Notes under the pieces: model-generated
What the model was told of the DNA's origin: nothing
Databases searched by the model: none
The model's input: the letters and a program-made list of their open reading frames with translations, nothing else
Position numbers and translations under genes: made by a program
In this document: one piece after another, positions 51,845 through 60,796 of the stretch
How the letters are laid out: every line of letters begins with the position of its first letter
Numbering within the stretch: the stretch's first letter is position 1
From: Bacillus sp. FJAT-45350
Lineage (GTDB): Bacteria; Bacillota; Bacilli; Bacillales; NISU01
DNA length: 64,000 nt
Direction of reading: 5' to 3'
Assembly: GCF_002335805.1 (NCBI RefSeq)
Contig: NZ_NISU01000001.1
Coordinates: 1,310,079-1,374,078, forward strand

Positions 51845-53677
51845 ATGGTTGAAGCGATTCTTAAACTATTTACAAGTGAACAACAGGCCCAGTCGATTTT
51901 ATCTAATTCCTTGATTGAATTAATTTTCATGGTACTATTTGTCACATTTATTGTGGCTATTCTCATTCATTTCATTTTGTTTAGTAAGTTAAGGAGAATT
52001 CGAAATTTTATAACTGATACGGGTTCTTTGGATATTGATCCGTTAAATCGGTTTCAAGCAGAGTACGAGCATAAGGCCAAAGAAGAATCTGTGAAAGCTG
52101 AGACATTTGTGCAAAATAAATTCTCTAGTTGGCGTATGTTTAACGTACCAGTTGTCAGTCTGATTAAAATGATTCAGATGACCGTCTCTGTTTTTATCCT
52201 AGTTGGGGTACTTGGAACATTCATAGGTCTTGCTATGTCTCTAGGAAGCATCGATGCAACTGGGGACCAGCTAGTCGAAAATGTAGCGTTGGTACTTGCG
52301 GGTATTGATGTAGCGTTCTATACAAGTATTGCGGGTATGGGATTATCTCTAATTATGACAGTAGTTACGAAAGTGGCGAATACGGAATTTATGCTAACCG
52401 ATATTATGTTAAAGACAGAATCCCATTTAGAAGAACAGGAAGAAGATGGGATAAGTCGTCTTATTGATGTCTCAGAATCAATTAATTCTTCAATAGTTGA
52501 ACTAAAAGAAACGAATCAGGAATCGTTAAACGAGGTCGTTCAATCGTTTAGAGGCTTTCAAGAATATACGGTTGGTTTGCAGCAATCTGCTCGAGATTTG
52601 GCAAAGTTTAATGAAGGTCTATCTAATAATCTCAAGGACTTCACAGTCATTTTTGATAGCATCAAAGAAGTTACAAATGACTTTGATAAAGGAGTAGGGA
52701 AGCTCAATAAGAACTTCGATCAGTTATTTTCTTACTTCCATAAAATGGACCAGAGAAACGAGCTCATGACAAATACTTTTACTGAAACATATAAAAATAT
52801 GAAGCAACTATCAAACTCCCAAGTGGAAACATTAAACCAATTCCAACAAACAACAGTCGATTTAAAAGACTATTTCTCTTCCATTGCAGAAAGGCAGGAA
52901 TCCATACAAGGGGCATTTGATAGAATGAACGCACAGAGCGAACATCTTGTAAAAGTAATGAAGGAAAACAATCAACAGTTTGAACGCATTTTTGGTAACG
53001 ATCTTACTACTCAATTAACTGGAATTACCACACATTTAAGAGCATTGAAGAATGACTTTGATAAACTAGGAAACTCTATCGTTCGTCTTCCAGAAGCATT
53101 AGAAACGATTAACACTGTACAAGGGGAATATAAGAACCTGTTATCGGATCGGTTTGATGAATTGAAAGAGTTTAATAGGGAATTTAATACCCATTTAAAA
53201 ACTCATGCTGCAGATTCACAAAATTTTGAGAAACATTTAAATGACGCAACTCGATCTTATGAGCAAATAGGTATGAAAAATAATCAATTACTAAATGAAA
53301 TCAATCGTACGATAGCCCATATGACAGATTCGTTTAATCAAAGAGAGAATCAAATTGAAACAAGCGTTGGTGTACTCAAAGACACTTTATCTAGATATGT
53401 CGGCAATTTAGAGGGTACGCTTGGTGATAAACTAGATAAAGTGAGCAGAAGCATTGGCGACTATGTAGTTGATATGAATGACACAGTGAAGAAAGAATTT
53501 AAACAAATAGGAGAAATTACAGAAGATAACCAACAAAGAAGTGCTCGTTACATGCAACAAACCGTCAGTGATTTGAGTCAAGAGCTTCACCAGTTAAATC
53601 GCCAGCTTCAAGCTCTATACCAAGAAGCAATGAGACAACAACAAAGTAATCGTGTAAGGGTTGGAAGCAATGATTAA
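51845..53677 (+). CDS. ZorA-like MotA/TolQ/ExbB-family proton channel with long coiled-coil tail
   Basis: 610 aa. Helix 1 at about residues 20-45 (VLFVTFIVAILIHFILF). The ExbB/MotA core follows at about 105-190: SVFILVGVLGTFIGLAMSLG and LAGIDVAFYTSIAGMGLSLI, the motif that lines the ion path. From 200 to 610 the protein is a coiled coil (for example QEYTVGLQQSARDLAKFNEG), unlike MotA but like the intracellular tail of ZorA in Zorya anti-phage systems. ATG 51845 follows GGAGGG; the frame begins earlier across that site. It overlaps the MotB-like gene by 8 nt, so the two form a stator-like complex. Confidence 0.8.
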   Translation: MVEAILKLFTSEQQAQSILSNSLIELIFMVLFVTFIVAILIHFILFSKLRRIRNFITDTGSLDIDPLNRFQAEYEHKAKEESVKAETFVQNKFSSWRMFNVPVVSLIKMIQMTVSVFILVGVLGTFIGLAMSLGSIDATGDQLVENVALVLAGIDVAFYTSIAGMGLSLIMTVVTKVANTEFMLTDIMLKTESHLEEQEEDGISRLIDVSESINSSIVELKETNQESLNEVVQSFRGFQEYTVGLQQSARDLAKFNEGLSNNLKDFTVIFDSIKEVTNDFDKGVGKLNKNFDQLFSYFHKMDQRNELMTNTFTETYKNMKQLSNSQVETLNQFQQTTVDLKDYFSSIAERQESIQGAFDRMNAQSEHLVKVMKENNQQFERIFGNDLTTQLTGITTHLRALKNDFDKLGNSIVRLPEALETINTVQGEYKNLLSDRFDELKEFNREFNTHLKTHAADSQNFEKHLNDATRSYEQIGMKNNQLLNEINRTIAHMTDSFNQRENQIETSVGVLKDTLSRYVGNLEGTLGDKLDKVSRSIGDYVVDMNDTVKKEFKQIGEITEDNQQRSARYMQQTVSDLSQELHQLNRQLQALYQEAMRQQQSNRVRVGSND

Positions 53678-54365
53678 TAAATATAAAAAGCTATTTAACG
53701 GTGAACAGGAGGAAGGACATTTTTGGCCATCATTCACTGACTTATTAACGGCGATTTTACTTTGTTTTATCTTGATTTTTATAATCATGATGGTTATTAA
53801 ATCATTTCAAATTGAAGAAATGAAACGAACAATTGATCAAATAATGGGTGTCAGAGTCCATTTAATTACGGAGTTGAATGAAGAATTTAGTGATTCTACG
53901 TTAAGCATTGAAATCGATGAGCAAACAGGTGCGATGATTTTTAATACAGATATTTTATTTGAATTTGATTCAGATGTTTTAAAGCCAGAGGCATTTCAGT
54001 TTTTAGATGAATTTGTTCCCGCATATTTAGATGTCTTATTAGAAAGTGGGTATGAAGACTATATTTCAGAAATCATAATAGAGGGTCATGCAGATAGTAT
54101 CGGTAGCTATTTGTATAATCTAGAGCTTTCTCAGCAAAGGGCGTTTAGTGTAGCAGAATATATTCTAAGCGACCAATTTCCATATAAAAACATCCAAGAA
54201 CACCTAAAAGAGAAACTAACGGTAAATGGAAGGTCTTATACGGATGGACGTACCGATGAAGATGGGAATTACAGTAATCAAGCCTCTCGTCGTGTTGAGT
54301 TTAAATTCCGTTTAAAGGATGAAGAGATTTTAGAAAAGACACGGGAATTATTGGGAGGAACTTGA
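53670..54365 (+). CDS. ZorB-like MotB/OmpA-family protein
   Basis: 231 aa. One membrane helix (SFTDLLTAILLCFILIFIIM) carries the Asp needed for proton flow (FTD) as in MotB and ZorB. It is followed by an OmpA-like peptidoglycan-binding domain: FEFDSDVLKPEAFQFLDEF, IIIEGHADSIGSYLYNLELS and QRAFSVAEYIL, with a late ASRRVEF. It would clamp the wall so that the ion-driven ZorA-like partner can turn or move its tail. No ZorC/ZorD/ZorE-type effector is adjacent; a repeat and CarD follow. Confidence 0.8.
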   Translation: MINKYKKLFNGEQEEGHFWPSFTDLLTAILLCFILIFIIMMVIKSFQIEEMKRTIDQIMGVRVHLITELNEEFSDSTLSIEIDEQTGAMIFNTDILFEFDSDVLKPEAFQFLDEFVPAYLDVLLESGYEDYISEIIIEGHADSIGSYLYNLELSQQRAFSVAEYILSDQFPYKNIQEHLKEKLTVNGRSYTDGRTDEDGNYSNQASRRVEFKFRLKDEEILEKTRELLGGT

Positions 54366-54371
54366 TAACCT

Positions 54372-54545
54372 GAAATTGCTGAAAAGATAGAATAAAATGG
54401 ATTCAAGAAGTGGTAATGGCTTCTCAGATTGCGCGCTTACAATGATTAAACAAATCATAGCAGCCACTAAATGATGTAACGGCTTCAAGCATTACTTAAT
54501 AAGACTGCTGGAAAAGTGAAAATCACACTTTTTCAGCAGTCTTCA
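54372..54545 (+). repeat. Dispersed structured repeat, copy C (diverged)
   Basis: GTAATG near 54413 pairs with CATTAC near 54490, and an inner CAATGATT/AATCAT hairpin is kept although the sequence differs from copies B and D. The right-end hairpin GACTGCTG with CAGCAGTC, plus inner GAAAAGTG/CACTTTTTC, acts as terminator of the ZorAB-like operon. No clear flanking direct repeat is seen. The rest of 54366-54762 has a TTGACA (54664) as a likely promoter element for carD. Confidence 0.6.
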
Positions 54546-54762
54546 TGTTCCTTAAGGGTTAGTAGAGGTTACAGAATATACACAGGAAAATTTACCTTTC
54601 ATTTATTGATTATTCTACACGATTACTTTTTTCTGATTTTTCTGATTTTTAAATAAAAAAATAGTTGACAAGAAAAATAAATTTATGATATTATTAAAAA
54701 TTTGATAATAAATAATTTACATGTTAAGATTAAGAAGGTTACGATATATGGGGGTGGGTTAT

Positions 54763-55224
54763 TTGTTTCAAATTGGCGATAACATTGTTTATTCAATGCA
54801 CGGTGCAGGTATAATAAAAGCCATAGAAGAAAAGGAAATCTCAGGGGACAAACGACAGTATTATGTCATAAAAATGTTAATCGGTAATATGCAAGTTATG
54901 ATTCCTACGGGTAAAATATTGAGTTCATGTTTACGCCCTGTTACTGACATAATTGCATTAAAACAGATCATACACATTTTTCAGCATGGAGAATCAGATA
55001 GATTACTGCCGTGGAAACAAAGGTATAAAGTGAACATGGACAAAATAAAAACCGGTAAAATACAAGATTGTGCTGAAGTTGTACGTGATTTAATGCGTAT
55101 GAAAAAAGAAAAAGCACTTAATACAAGCGAAAAAGAAATGTTAGATAACGCACATAAATTTTTGATTAGTGAACTAGGATTAATTAAAGGGATTACTGAA
55201 AATCAAATAAAAAGTTTCTATTAA
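54763..55224 (+). CDS. CarD-family transcriptional regulator
   Basis: 153 aa. N-terminal RNA-polymerase-interaction domain (MFQIGDNIVYSMHGAGIIKA, then YYVIKMLIGNMQVMIPT) and helical DNA-binding part (LPWKQRYKVNMDKIKTGKIQ). CarD binds the polymerase beta subunit and stabilises open complexes; the B. subtilis relative is YdeB. TTG 54763 matches the family start and has GGGGGTGGG upstream; the longer frame from 54721 is not needed. A terminator follows at 55256. Confidence 0.85.
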   Translation: MFQIGDNIVYSMHGAGIIKAIEEKEISGDKRQYYVIKMLIGNMQVMIPTGKILSSCLRPVTDIIALKQIIHIFQHGESDRLLPWKQRYKVNMDKIKTGKIQDCAEVVRDLMRMKKEKALNTSEKEMLDNAHKFLISELGLIKGITENQIKSFY

Positions 55225-55255
55225 GGTTAACTTTTAAATAATGTATTGCATCTCC

Positions 55256-55281
55256 CTACTCGAACGTTGAGTAGTTTTTTT
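55256..55281 (+). terminator. Terminator after carD
   Basis: CTACTC pairs with GAGTAG around a 7-nt loop, followed by seven T. Confidence 0.7.
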
Positions 55282-55324
55282 ATTGATATGCAAAAAACAA
55301 AAAAAACAGGCCCTATATAAAGAG

Positions 55325-55468
55325 GGCACTGAAAAAGTCCAATCAAGACGATTCGAGAAGCAGTAATGACTCCGAACGTTGCTCGCTTGCTATGAGAAAC
55401 CCACTCATTGCAAGCTTTTGAAAAGAGGCAACGACTTCGCACATTACTTCAAGGCTACTCAGCATCCT
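55325..55468 (+). repeat. Dispersed structured repeat, copy D, flanked by direct repeats
   Basis: It starts GGCACTGAAAAAGTCCAATC as copy B does. GTAATG near 55364 pairs with CATTAC near 55443, CGTTGC with GCAACG, and TTGCTATGAG with CTCATTGCAAG. It ends ...CAGCATCCT. CTATATAAAGAG stands at 55313-55324 and again at 55469-55480, on each border. The flanking word is unlike that of copy B, which is what insertion with target duplication would give. Confidence 0.7.
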
Positions 55469-55504
55469 CTATATAAAGAGCTTGTTTGTATATACGATTT
55501 AAGA

Positions 55505-55708
55505 TTAAGCAACTTTTTGAACGTTAGCAGCTTGATCTCCACGAGCACCTTGCTCAACGTCAAATGTTACTTTTTGACCTTCGTCTAATGATTTGAAACC
55601 TTCACTTTGGATAGCAGAGAAGTGTACGAATACATCGTCTCCAATTTCACGTTCAATAAAGCCAAAACCTTTTTCTGCATTAAACCATTTTACTGTACCT
55701 TTTTCCAT
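55505..55708 (-). CDS. Cold-shock protein (CspA/CspB family)
   Basis: 67 aa nucleic-acid chaperone. RNP1 KGFGFI and RNP2 VFVHF are present, within [20 protein letters not shown] and [20 protein letters not shown]. It binds single-stranded RNA/DNA and helps translation at low temperature. GGAGGC precedes the ATG. The 5' leader is about 110 nt long from the promoter at 55827-55855, as usual for csp genes with thermosensor leaders. Confidence 0.93.
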   Translation of the reverse strand: MEKGTVKWFNAEKGFGFIEREIGDDVFVHFSAIQSEGFKSLDEGQKVTFDVEQGARGDQAANVQKVA

Positions 55709-55826
55709 CTTTGTTGCCTCCTAGTGCGTTACCACACATTTAATACTACCCTTGCCCAAAGTATCATCAAGACGAAAAGTCGATATTCATACTATCCTTT
55801 ACACCGAACAAAAATAATTCTTCTTT

Positions 55827-55855
55827 ATTATAGCAGAAAACGGAAATAAATGCAA
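55827..55855 (-). promoter_or_regulatory. SigA-type promoter of the cold-shock gene
   Basis: On the minus strand TTGCAT (55855-55850) is followed after exactly 17 nt by TATAAT (55832-55827). It lies about 120 nt before the csp start. Confidence 0.75.
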
Positions 55856-55907
55856 AAAATTGAAATTAAACTAAAATAGGTACAAAATCCACAAAGAAAG
55901 AAAGGCT

Positions 55908-56906
55908 TTATTCCATAGAAGCTAACACCTCATCTATTTTACCGGAGATAAGTGGATAGAAATATTTCTTTGCACTGGATGTTGAATTTCCACCGAAAAA
56001 TCCTGTACCAGGGCAAGTTTTCACATTATAATCTGGCCCATTATCTAATACCTTTTCTCCTGTTTTTAAATCCCACCAATGATGGTATGTGATACTGTCT
56101 ATGGAAGGAGATAAGCCGAACTTAATACAAAGTAAGGCATTAATATACACAATCGTTTCCTTTTGTTGTTCCGTCATTACATCATTCCCGATATCAAAGT
56201 TCCCAACATGTTCAATCGAAAGAGCTCCTGTGTTAGCAGTAGCACCAATTGAACCTTCTGGGGCTACATTAAAAGGTCTAGATACGGCTATTTTCCCATC
56301 TGGGAATGTCGTAATGTTTTGAGCGATATTACTCCAACCCATCTTGTTTATATGATGATTTTCCATCCCACTTAACATTCTAAAATGGTTTGAGCCATCA
56401 AAATGTTTGTATGACGGAACCCATGTGTGATGTTGCTGGATCTTTGTAATCGGTCTGTTGAATTCATTGTGAAATAACCAATCTTTAAATTCCTCTCTTG
56501 TCATAAGAATATGCTGTCCTTGCATGGTCATTTTTTGTGGAACAATTTTGATTATTTGTCCAGTATACAGCTCTTCTGATGACAGTCCGTTTATTGTTTT
56601 TATTAGTTCTATTGATGAATTATGTGTTATAGCAATGTCCTTTAATGTGTCACCAACGACAACTTCATAAGTTACCGGTACCCACAATTTTTGTCCGGCT
56701 AATAACGTATTAGATTGCAATCCATTTGTTATTATTAGTTCATCAACTGTCGTATCAAATCTTTCTGCGACTTTGGAGATTGTATCGCCTGTTTTAACGA
56801 CATAAATATTACTAGGACCAGATTCTGCCGAAAATACAGGAGAATACGTAAGCAACACACAAAAAAACAAACAAATTATGAACACAATGTTTTTTTTCAT
56901 ATTCAA
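55908..56906 (-). CDS. N-acetylmuramoyl-L-alanine amidase with two LysM domains
   Basis: 332 aa exported wall hydrolase. Signal peptide (residues about 1-27, ends VFSAES). Two LysM repeats: YVVKTGDTISKVAERFDTTV (about 35-78) and YEVVVGDTLKDIAITHNSSI (about 80-123). From about 160 comes an amidase_2/PGRP domain with zinc ligands: IQQHHTWVPSYKHF, then LSIEHVGNFD, YHHWWDL and KTCPGTGF. It cleaves the amide between MurNAc and L-Ala and is similar to the CwlA/XlyA class. ATG 56906 or the next ATG (56900) starts it, after GGAAATTG. An AT-rich gap to 57026 follows upstream. Confidence 0.85.
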   Translation of the reverse strand: MNMKKNIVFIICLFFCVLLTYSPVFSAESGPSNIYVVKTGDTISKVAERFDTTVDELIITNGLQSNTLLAGQKLWVPVTYEVVVGDTLKDIAITHNSSIELIKTINGLSSEELYTGQIIKIVPQKMTMQGQHILMTREEFKDWLFHNEFNRPITKIQQHHTWVPSYKHFDGSNHFRMLSGMENHHINKMGWSNIAQNITTFPDGKIAVSRPFNVAPEGSIGATANTGALSIEHVGNFDIGNDVMTEQQKETIVYINALLCIKFGLSPSIDSITYHHWWDLKTGEKVLDNGPDYNVKTCPGTGFFGGNSTSSAKKYFYPLISGKIDEVLASME

Positions 56907-57025
56907 TTTCCTTTCTTAAAAATCGTATTCGTAGCTTTGCGGGGTTTTGGTCATTCCTTAGTTTGTTGTACGATCATAAATATATTCTCCATAACATTTT
57001 TTTAATCTCCATTGTTATGTAAAAA

Positions 57026-57063
57026 ACTACTTCTAGAAGAGAGAATTCTTCCAGAAGTAGTAA
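57026..57063. terminator. Terminator of the Gln-rich protein gene
   Basis: ACTACTTCT pairs with AGAAGTAGT, with further AGAATTCT pairing inside. It lies just after the minus-strand stop at 57075. Confidence 0.7.
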
Positions 57064-57074
57064 TGTTTAAATCT

Positions 57075-57776
57075 CTATTGTAATGAGCTATTGTTTTGGT
57101 TTTGATATGAAGAATTTTGGAATTGATTTTGTTGTGATTGTTGGCCTTGACCTTGACCTTGACTTTGGTTTGTACCTTGACCTTGCTGTTGTTGTTGTTG
57201 TAATTGTTGCTGAGATTGGTTAATTTGTTGAGTAATTTGGTTAAGCATGTTAAATGATTGAAGTGACTGTTCAACACCTCCTAATGTTTGTGTAGCTTGT
57301 TGAATTGATTGTTGCAATTGCTGGAATGTTTTTTGTTGTTGCTGTTGTGCTTGGCTACTAAATTGTTGCATTTGTTGTAGTAATTCGTTTGAAGATTGCA
57401 TTGTTTGGTTTGAAGCCGTACCACCCATACCACTTTGTTGTTGAGTAGACTGCATTTGTGTTAATGCATTTTGCATCGTTTGTAATTGATTTCTTAGAGG
57501 CATTAACTCATCTCCAATTTCTTCCTCGACTTTTGATTCAGTAATTCTTTCAATAACAGCCTTTTCAGCAGCAGCCTTTGTTTTTGCATCAACGTCTCTA
57601 AGTGTTTTTGTGTCCTTTTCCATAGCGAATTCCTCCTGAAATTTGTTTTGAGTGATTGGGACTGGTCTAACTAGATGGTAGTTAGACTCTGTTTCTCGTT
57701 TGCGACCTGTAGCATAAACAATACCAATTGCAACAGCAAAGCCCAAAAGTACTAAGAAGAATAACATTCCAAAAAT
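57075..57776 (-). CDS. Membrane-anchored glutamine-rich protein, unknown
   Basis: About 233 aa. One N-terminal helix (LFFLVLLGFAVAIGIVYATG) followed by basic GRKRE, then an extended region rich in Gln (LQQMQQFSSQAQQQQQKTFQ, QQINQSQQQLQQQQQQGQG). Low complexity; no family recognised. The ribosome-binding site TGGAGGTG (57791-57784) lies inside the frame of the first ATG (57806), so the real start is probably downstream: ATT 57776 at 7 nt spacing. ATG 57767 is at 16 nt and less likely; ATG 57806 has no ribosome-binding site. An ATT start would be unusual. Confidence 0.6.
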   Translation of the reverse strand: MFGMLFFLVLLGFAVAIGIVYATGRKRETESNYHLVRPVPITQNKFQEEFAMEKDTKTLRDVDAKTKAAAEKAVIERITESKVEEEIGDELMPLRNQLQTMQNALTQMQSTQQQSGMGGTASNQTMQSSNELLQQMQQFSSQAQQQQQKTFQQLQQSIQQATQTLGGVEQSLQSFNMLNQITQQINQSQQQLQQQQQQGQGTNQSQGQGQGQQSQQNQFQNSSYQNQNNSSLQ

Positions 57777-58006
57777 GGTAATGCACCTCCAAGTTGACTG
57801 CACCATTTAAAATGTTTGGTAAAGCAGTACCTGAGTTATTATGGTCTTAATTGCGGTATGTATTACTTGAATTAATTTCCATAAATAAAATAATCTAATA
57901 AATCTTAAAATGAATTTTCCAGATAATTTGTGCAAAATCATTGGAAAAATGAGGCTAAGTCACTACACCAGTAATGATATAAGTGTTTTAATTTACGGGG
58001 GTGACT

Positions 58007-58872
58007 ATGCTGACTGTAGACGAAGTAAAAATAAATCCAACATTCAATACATTGACTACTGTTTCTAAAAAATGTTTTCATTAATCAGTGAGCGTTTGAA
58101 TGTACAGACAGCTTATGTAACAAAAAGAGGCGATACAGCTATGACTGTATTAAGTTCTTATAATAAAGAAGAAGAGATCATTCCAGAAGGTTACAGCGTT
58201 GAATACGGTGATACATACTGTAGACTAATTATTAGTAACAAAGGTCATGCTATGCACACAACTAATTTAGCAATAGATGAGTTAACAAAAGAATTAGAAG
58301 TAACAAAGCTTTTAAACACAAAAGGTTTTCTAGGTGTTACGTTAAAGGATTTAAAAGGGAATGTATTTGGTACATTATGTGTAATGGATCGTAGAGAAAG
58401 AACGTTTTCAGCTGAAGACATAGTATATCTAAAAAATATGGCTAATATTTTATCTCATATGATAGAGTTGGATTATATGAATTACAATATTGGTTTTTTT
58501 AGCGTTCCAATTATTCCTATTACTGAAGATGTTGCACTACTTACTTTGCAAGGTATTGTCGATGAGAAACGTACTGAACAAATCATGGTAGATGTGTTAC
58601 ATAGTGTCGCTGAAAAGGAATTTGATTATTTCATCATGGATTGGTCAAAGCTTCGTTTAGAAGATGATTCGTATAGTAATGTTCAAAATGTGCTTTTTAA
58701 TATTATTAATGCCCTCAAATTAATGGGTGTAGAAACAATAATAACGGGGGTTACTCCAACTTTTGCAAGAAAACAAGTAAATAATTTTGATGTCAAAGAA
58801 TTCAAAACAAAAATGGTAAAAGACGTACAAAGTGCACTTGAATACGCGGGTTATACATTAACAAAAAAATAA
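58007..58872 (+). pseudogene. GAF-STAS regulator gene with a frameshift in an A-run
   Basis: ATG 58007 has GGGGGTGA ideally upstream and reads MLTVDEVKINPTFNTLTTVSKK, then ends at HisTAA. The next frame (from ATG 58072) continues directly: MFSLISERLNVQTAYVTKRG and then a GAF domain with YCRLIISNKGHAMHTTNLAI and GTLCVMDRRERTFSAEDI. The last third is a STAS domain (VALLTLQGIVDEKRTEQIMV). The shift lies at six A (58067-58072); a seventh A would restore the frame. Such proteins are RsbR/RsbS-type sensors of stress pathways. It could be a loss of function, a slip site, or an assembly error. Confidence 0.7.
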
Positions 58873-58892
58873 TTATAAGTACGAGACGCTAG

Positions 58893-58923
58893 AAGCAATT
58901 CCTTACTAACTAAGGGGTTGCTT
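58893..58923 (+). terminator. Terminator after the GAF-STAS gene
   Basis: AAGCAA and CCTT pair with AAGG and TTGCTT, then TTTCTATTTT. Confidence 0.65.
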
Positions 58924-59041
58924 TTTCTATTTTCCTATCAAGAATAGATTTGATAGTATTTTTATTAAGAATAGGTTTATTTTTTTTTGAATAGGGTATT
59001 TAAGACAATTAGGTGTATAAAAAATAAAGTGAGGGAAACGC

Positions 59042-60772
59042 ATGCTTACATTCAACACAATTATTTGTAAACTAACAAATAGTCCTTCCGTCATCAATAG
59101 TGGGGCACATATCCTTTACATGTATAATGATATTGATACATATATAGAGAATGCGATTAGCTTCATTTATGAAGGTATCCTACAAGAAGCATTCGTATTT
59201 TTAATTGAAAACGAAGAAATAACAATTAGAATAAAAGACCAATTGTCATTAATGAACTTGACAATTGAGCAAATGAACTATGTTACATACATAAAATCTG
59301 ATGAGTTTTATCTTATTGATGGAAAATTTGACGGAATAGAAGCAGGAGCTAATCTGAAATCACTTGTACAACCTCTTATTGATAAAGGAGGTTCCATACG
59401 AACATGGGGGAAAATACCTGTTGCAACGGATAACATACTGGATTCAATTAAATTTTATGAATGCTCAAAGGATAAATATATTACCGAAAGAAACATGATT
59501 TCGGTCTGTTCATATAGCAATATATCTTCTCCAGCTTATTTACAAAATGAGTTACTCAAAACACACACACATATTATGACAGACGATGATTATAATCTAT
59601 CACCTTTTTACAATCGGAAACATCATGATTATTCTTCCGTAGAGGTAGTAAGGTCACAGCTAGTAAGAAAAAAAATTAAAGACCTAAAATATCAAAAAAG
59701 CCATTTAGTATTTGAGAATAATAAATTTAAAATAAAAAATGAAGTAATTAGGAAAAGTGAGTTTAAACTTCGAACGATCATTAATGAACTTCCAATTCCT
59801 GTTATTATTAGAAGTAAATCAAAGATTCTTTATACGAACGATGTTGCGGAAGAGAATTTCTCTATTGCTTCCATAAATACAATAGGTAAAGATACGCTTG
59901 AGGATTTCTTTTCTAGTTATGAATTAGATGTACCCAATGCGTCAAATCAAACGGTGCATGAACATCAGTTTATTCACGAAAACGGTAAGAAGAAATTTTA
60001 TTTAGTAAAGTCAATCAATATTATATTTGAGGAAGAACCAGCGATAATGCACTCTTTTGTTGATATTACTCAGGAAAAAGAAAATGAGAAACTCATTATT
60101 CGTTCTGAAAAAATGAATATAGCAGGTGAACTTGCAGCTAGTATTGCTCATGAATTAAGAAACCCACTAACAGCTATTAAAGGGTTCTTCCATATGTTAA
60201 GAAATACAAATGAAGATAAAGAGATGTATTATGATATTATTGAAGACGAGCTTTCACGTATTGAGCAAATTTCTAGTGAATTATTAACACTTGCGAAGCC
60301 TCATTCTGAGAACCGAGGTAGTCATAATATCATTCAAATTGTAGAAGACGTTATATTATTACTTACGTCCCCATCAAATATGAAGAGTATTGAAATAATC
60401 CTTGAAACTACTGAAGAAGAATTAAACATAAATTGCGAAGTAACAAAAATTAAACAAGTCTTTATTAACTTGGTCAAGAATGCAATTGATGCGATGAAAA
60501 ATGGCGGTATTATCAAGATAAACGTTAAGAAAATTAATAAAAATATTGAAATAAAAGTCATTGATCAAGGTTGCGGGATTCCGACAGAATTAATTAATAA
60601 AATCGGAGAGCCTTTTTATACAACGAAAGAAAAAGGGACTGGAATCGGACTAATGATTTGCTATCAAATAATTGAAAGCCATGAGGGGACAATCCAGTTA
60701 GAAAGCAAAGTTGGTTGTGGTACGACATTCACTATTACTTTACCAGCAACCAGTGAAAGAGTAATTGCCTAA
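59042..60772 (+). CDS. MEDS-PAS sensor histidine kinase (sporulation-kinase type)
   Basis: 576 aa cytoplasmic kinase. Residues about 15-170 are a MEDS domain (HILYMYNDIDTYIENAISFI), a sensory unit found in DcmR-type proteins. A PAS domain follows (about 245-350; LRTIINELPIPVIIRSKSKI). The HisKA box is SIAHELRNPLTAIKGF with phosphoacceptor His370. The HATPase domain has the N box VFINLVKNAIDAM, G1 DQGCGIP and G2 GTGIGLMICYQII. This arrangement is that of orphan kinases such as KinA/KinC-type sporulation kinases; no response regulator is adjacent. ATG follows GAGGG. Confidence 0.88.
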   Translation: MLTFNTIICKLTNSPSVINSGAHILYMYNDIDTYIENAISFIYEGILQEAFVFLIENEEITIRIKDQLSLMNLTIEQMNYVTYIKSDEFYLIDGKFDGIEAGANLKSLVQPLIDKGGSIRTWGKIPVATDNILDSIKFYECSKDKYITERNMISVCSYSNISSPAYLQNELLKTHTHIMTDDDYNLSPFYNRKHHDYSSVEVVRSQLVRKKIKDLKYQKSHLVFENNKFKIKNEVIRKSEFKLRTIINELPIPVIIRSKSKILYTNDVAEENFSIASINTIGKDTLEDFFSSYELDVPNASNQTVHEHQFIHENGKKKFYLVKSINIIFEEEPAIMHSFVDITQEKENEKLIIRSEKMNIAGELAASIAHELRNPLTAIKGFFHMLRNTNEDKEMYYDIIEDELSRIEQISSELLTLAKPHSENRGSHNIIQIVEDVILLLTSPSNMKSIEIILETTEEELNINCEVTKIKQVFINLVKNAIDAMKNGGIIKINVKKINKNIEIKVIDQGCGIPTELINKIGEPFYTTKEKGTGIGLMICYQIIESHEGTIQLESKVGCGTTFTITLPATSERVIA

Positions 60773-60796
60773 TAAATATTATATCAATTACTCATT

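Noticed and set aside
19888-54365. Helicase pair and ZorA/ZorB-like pair as one Zorya-type locus
   Set aside because: They are 28 kb apart with unrelated genes between, and the helicase is SF1 Upf1-like, not the SNF2-type ZorD. Kept only as a hypothesis.
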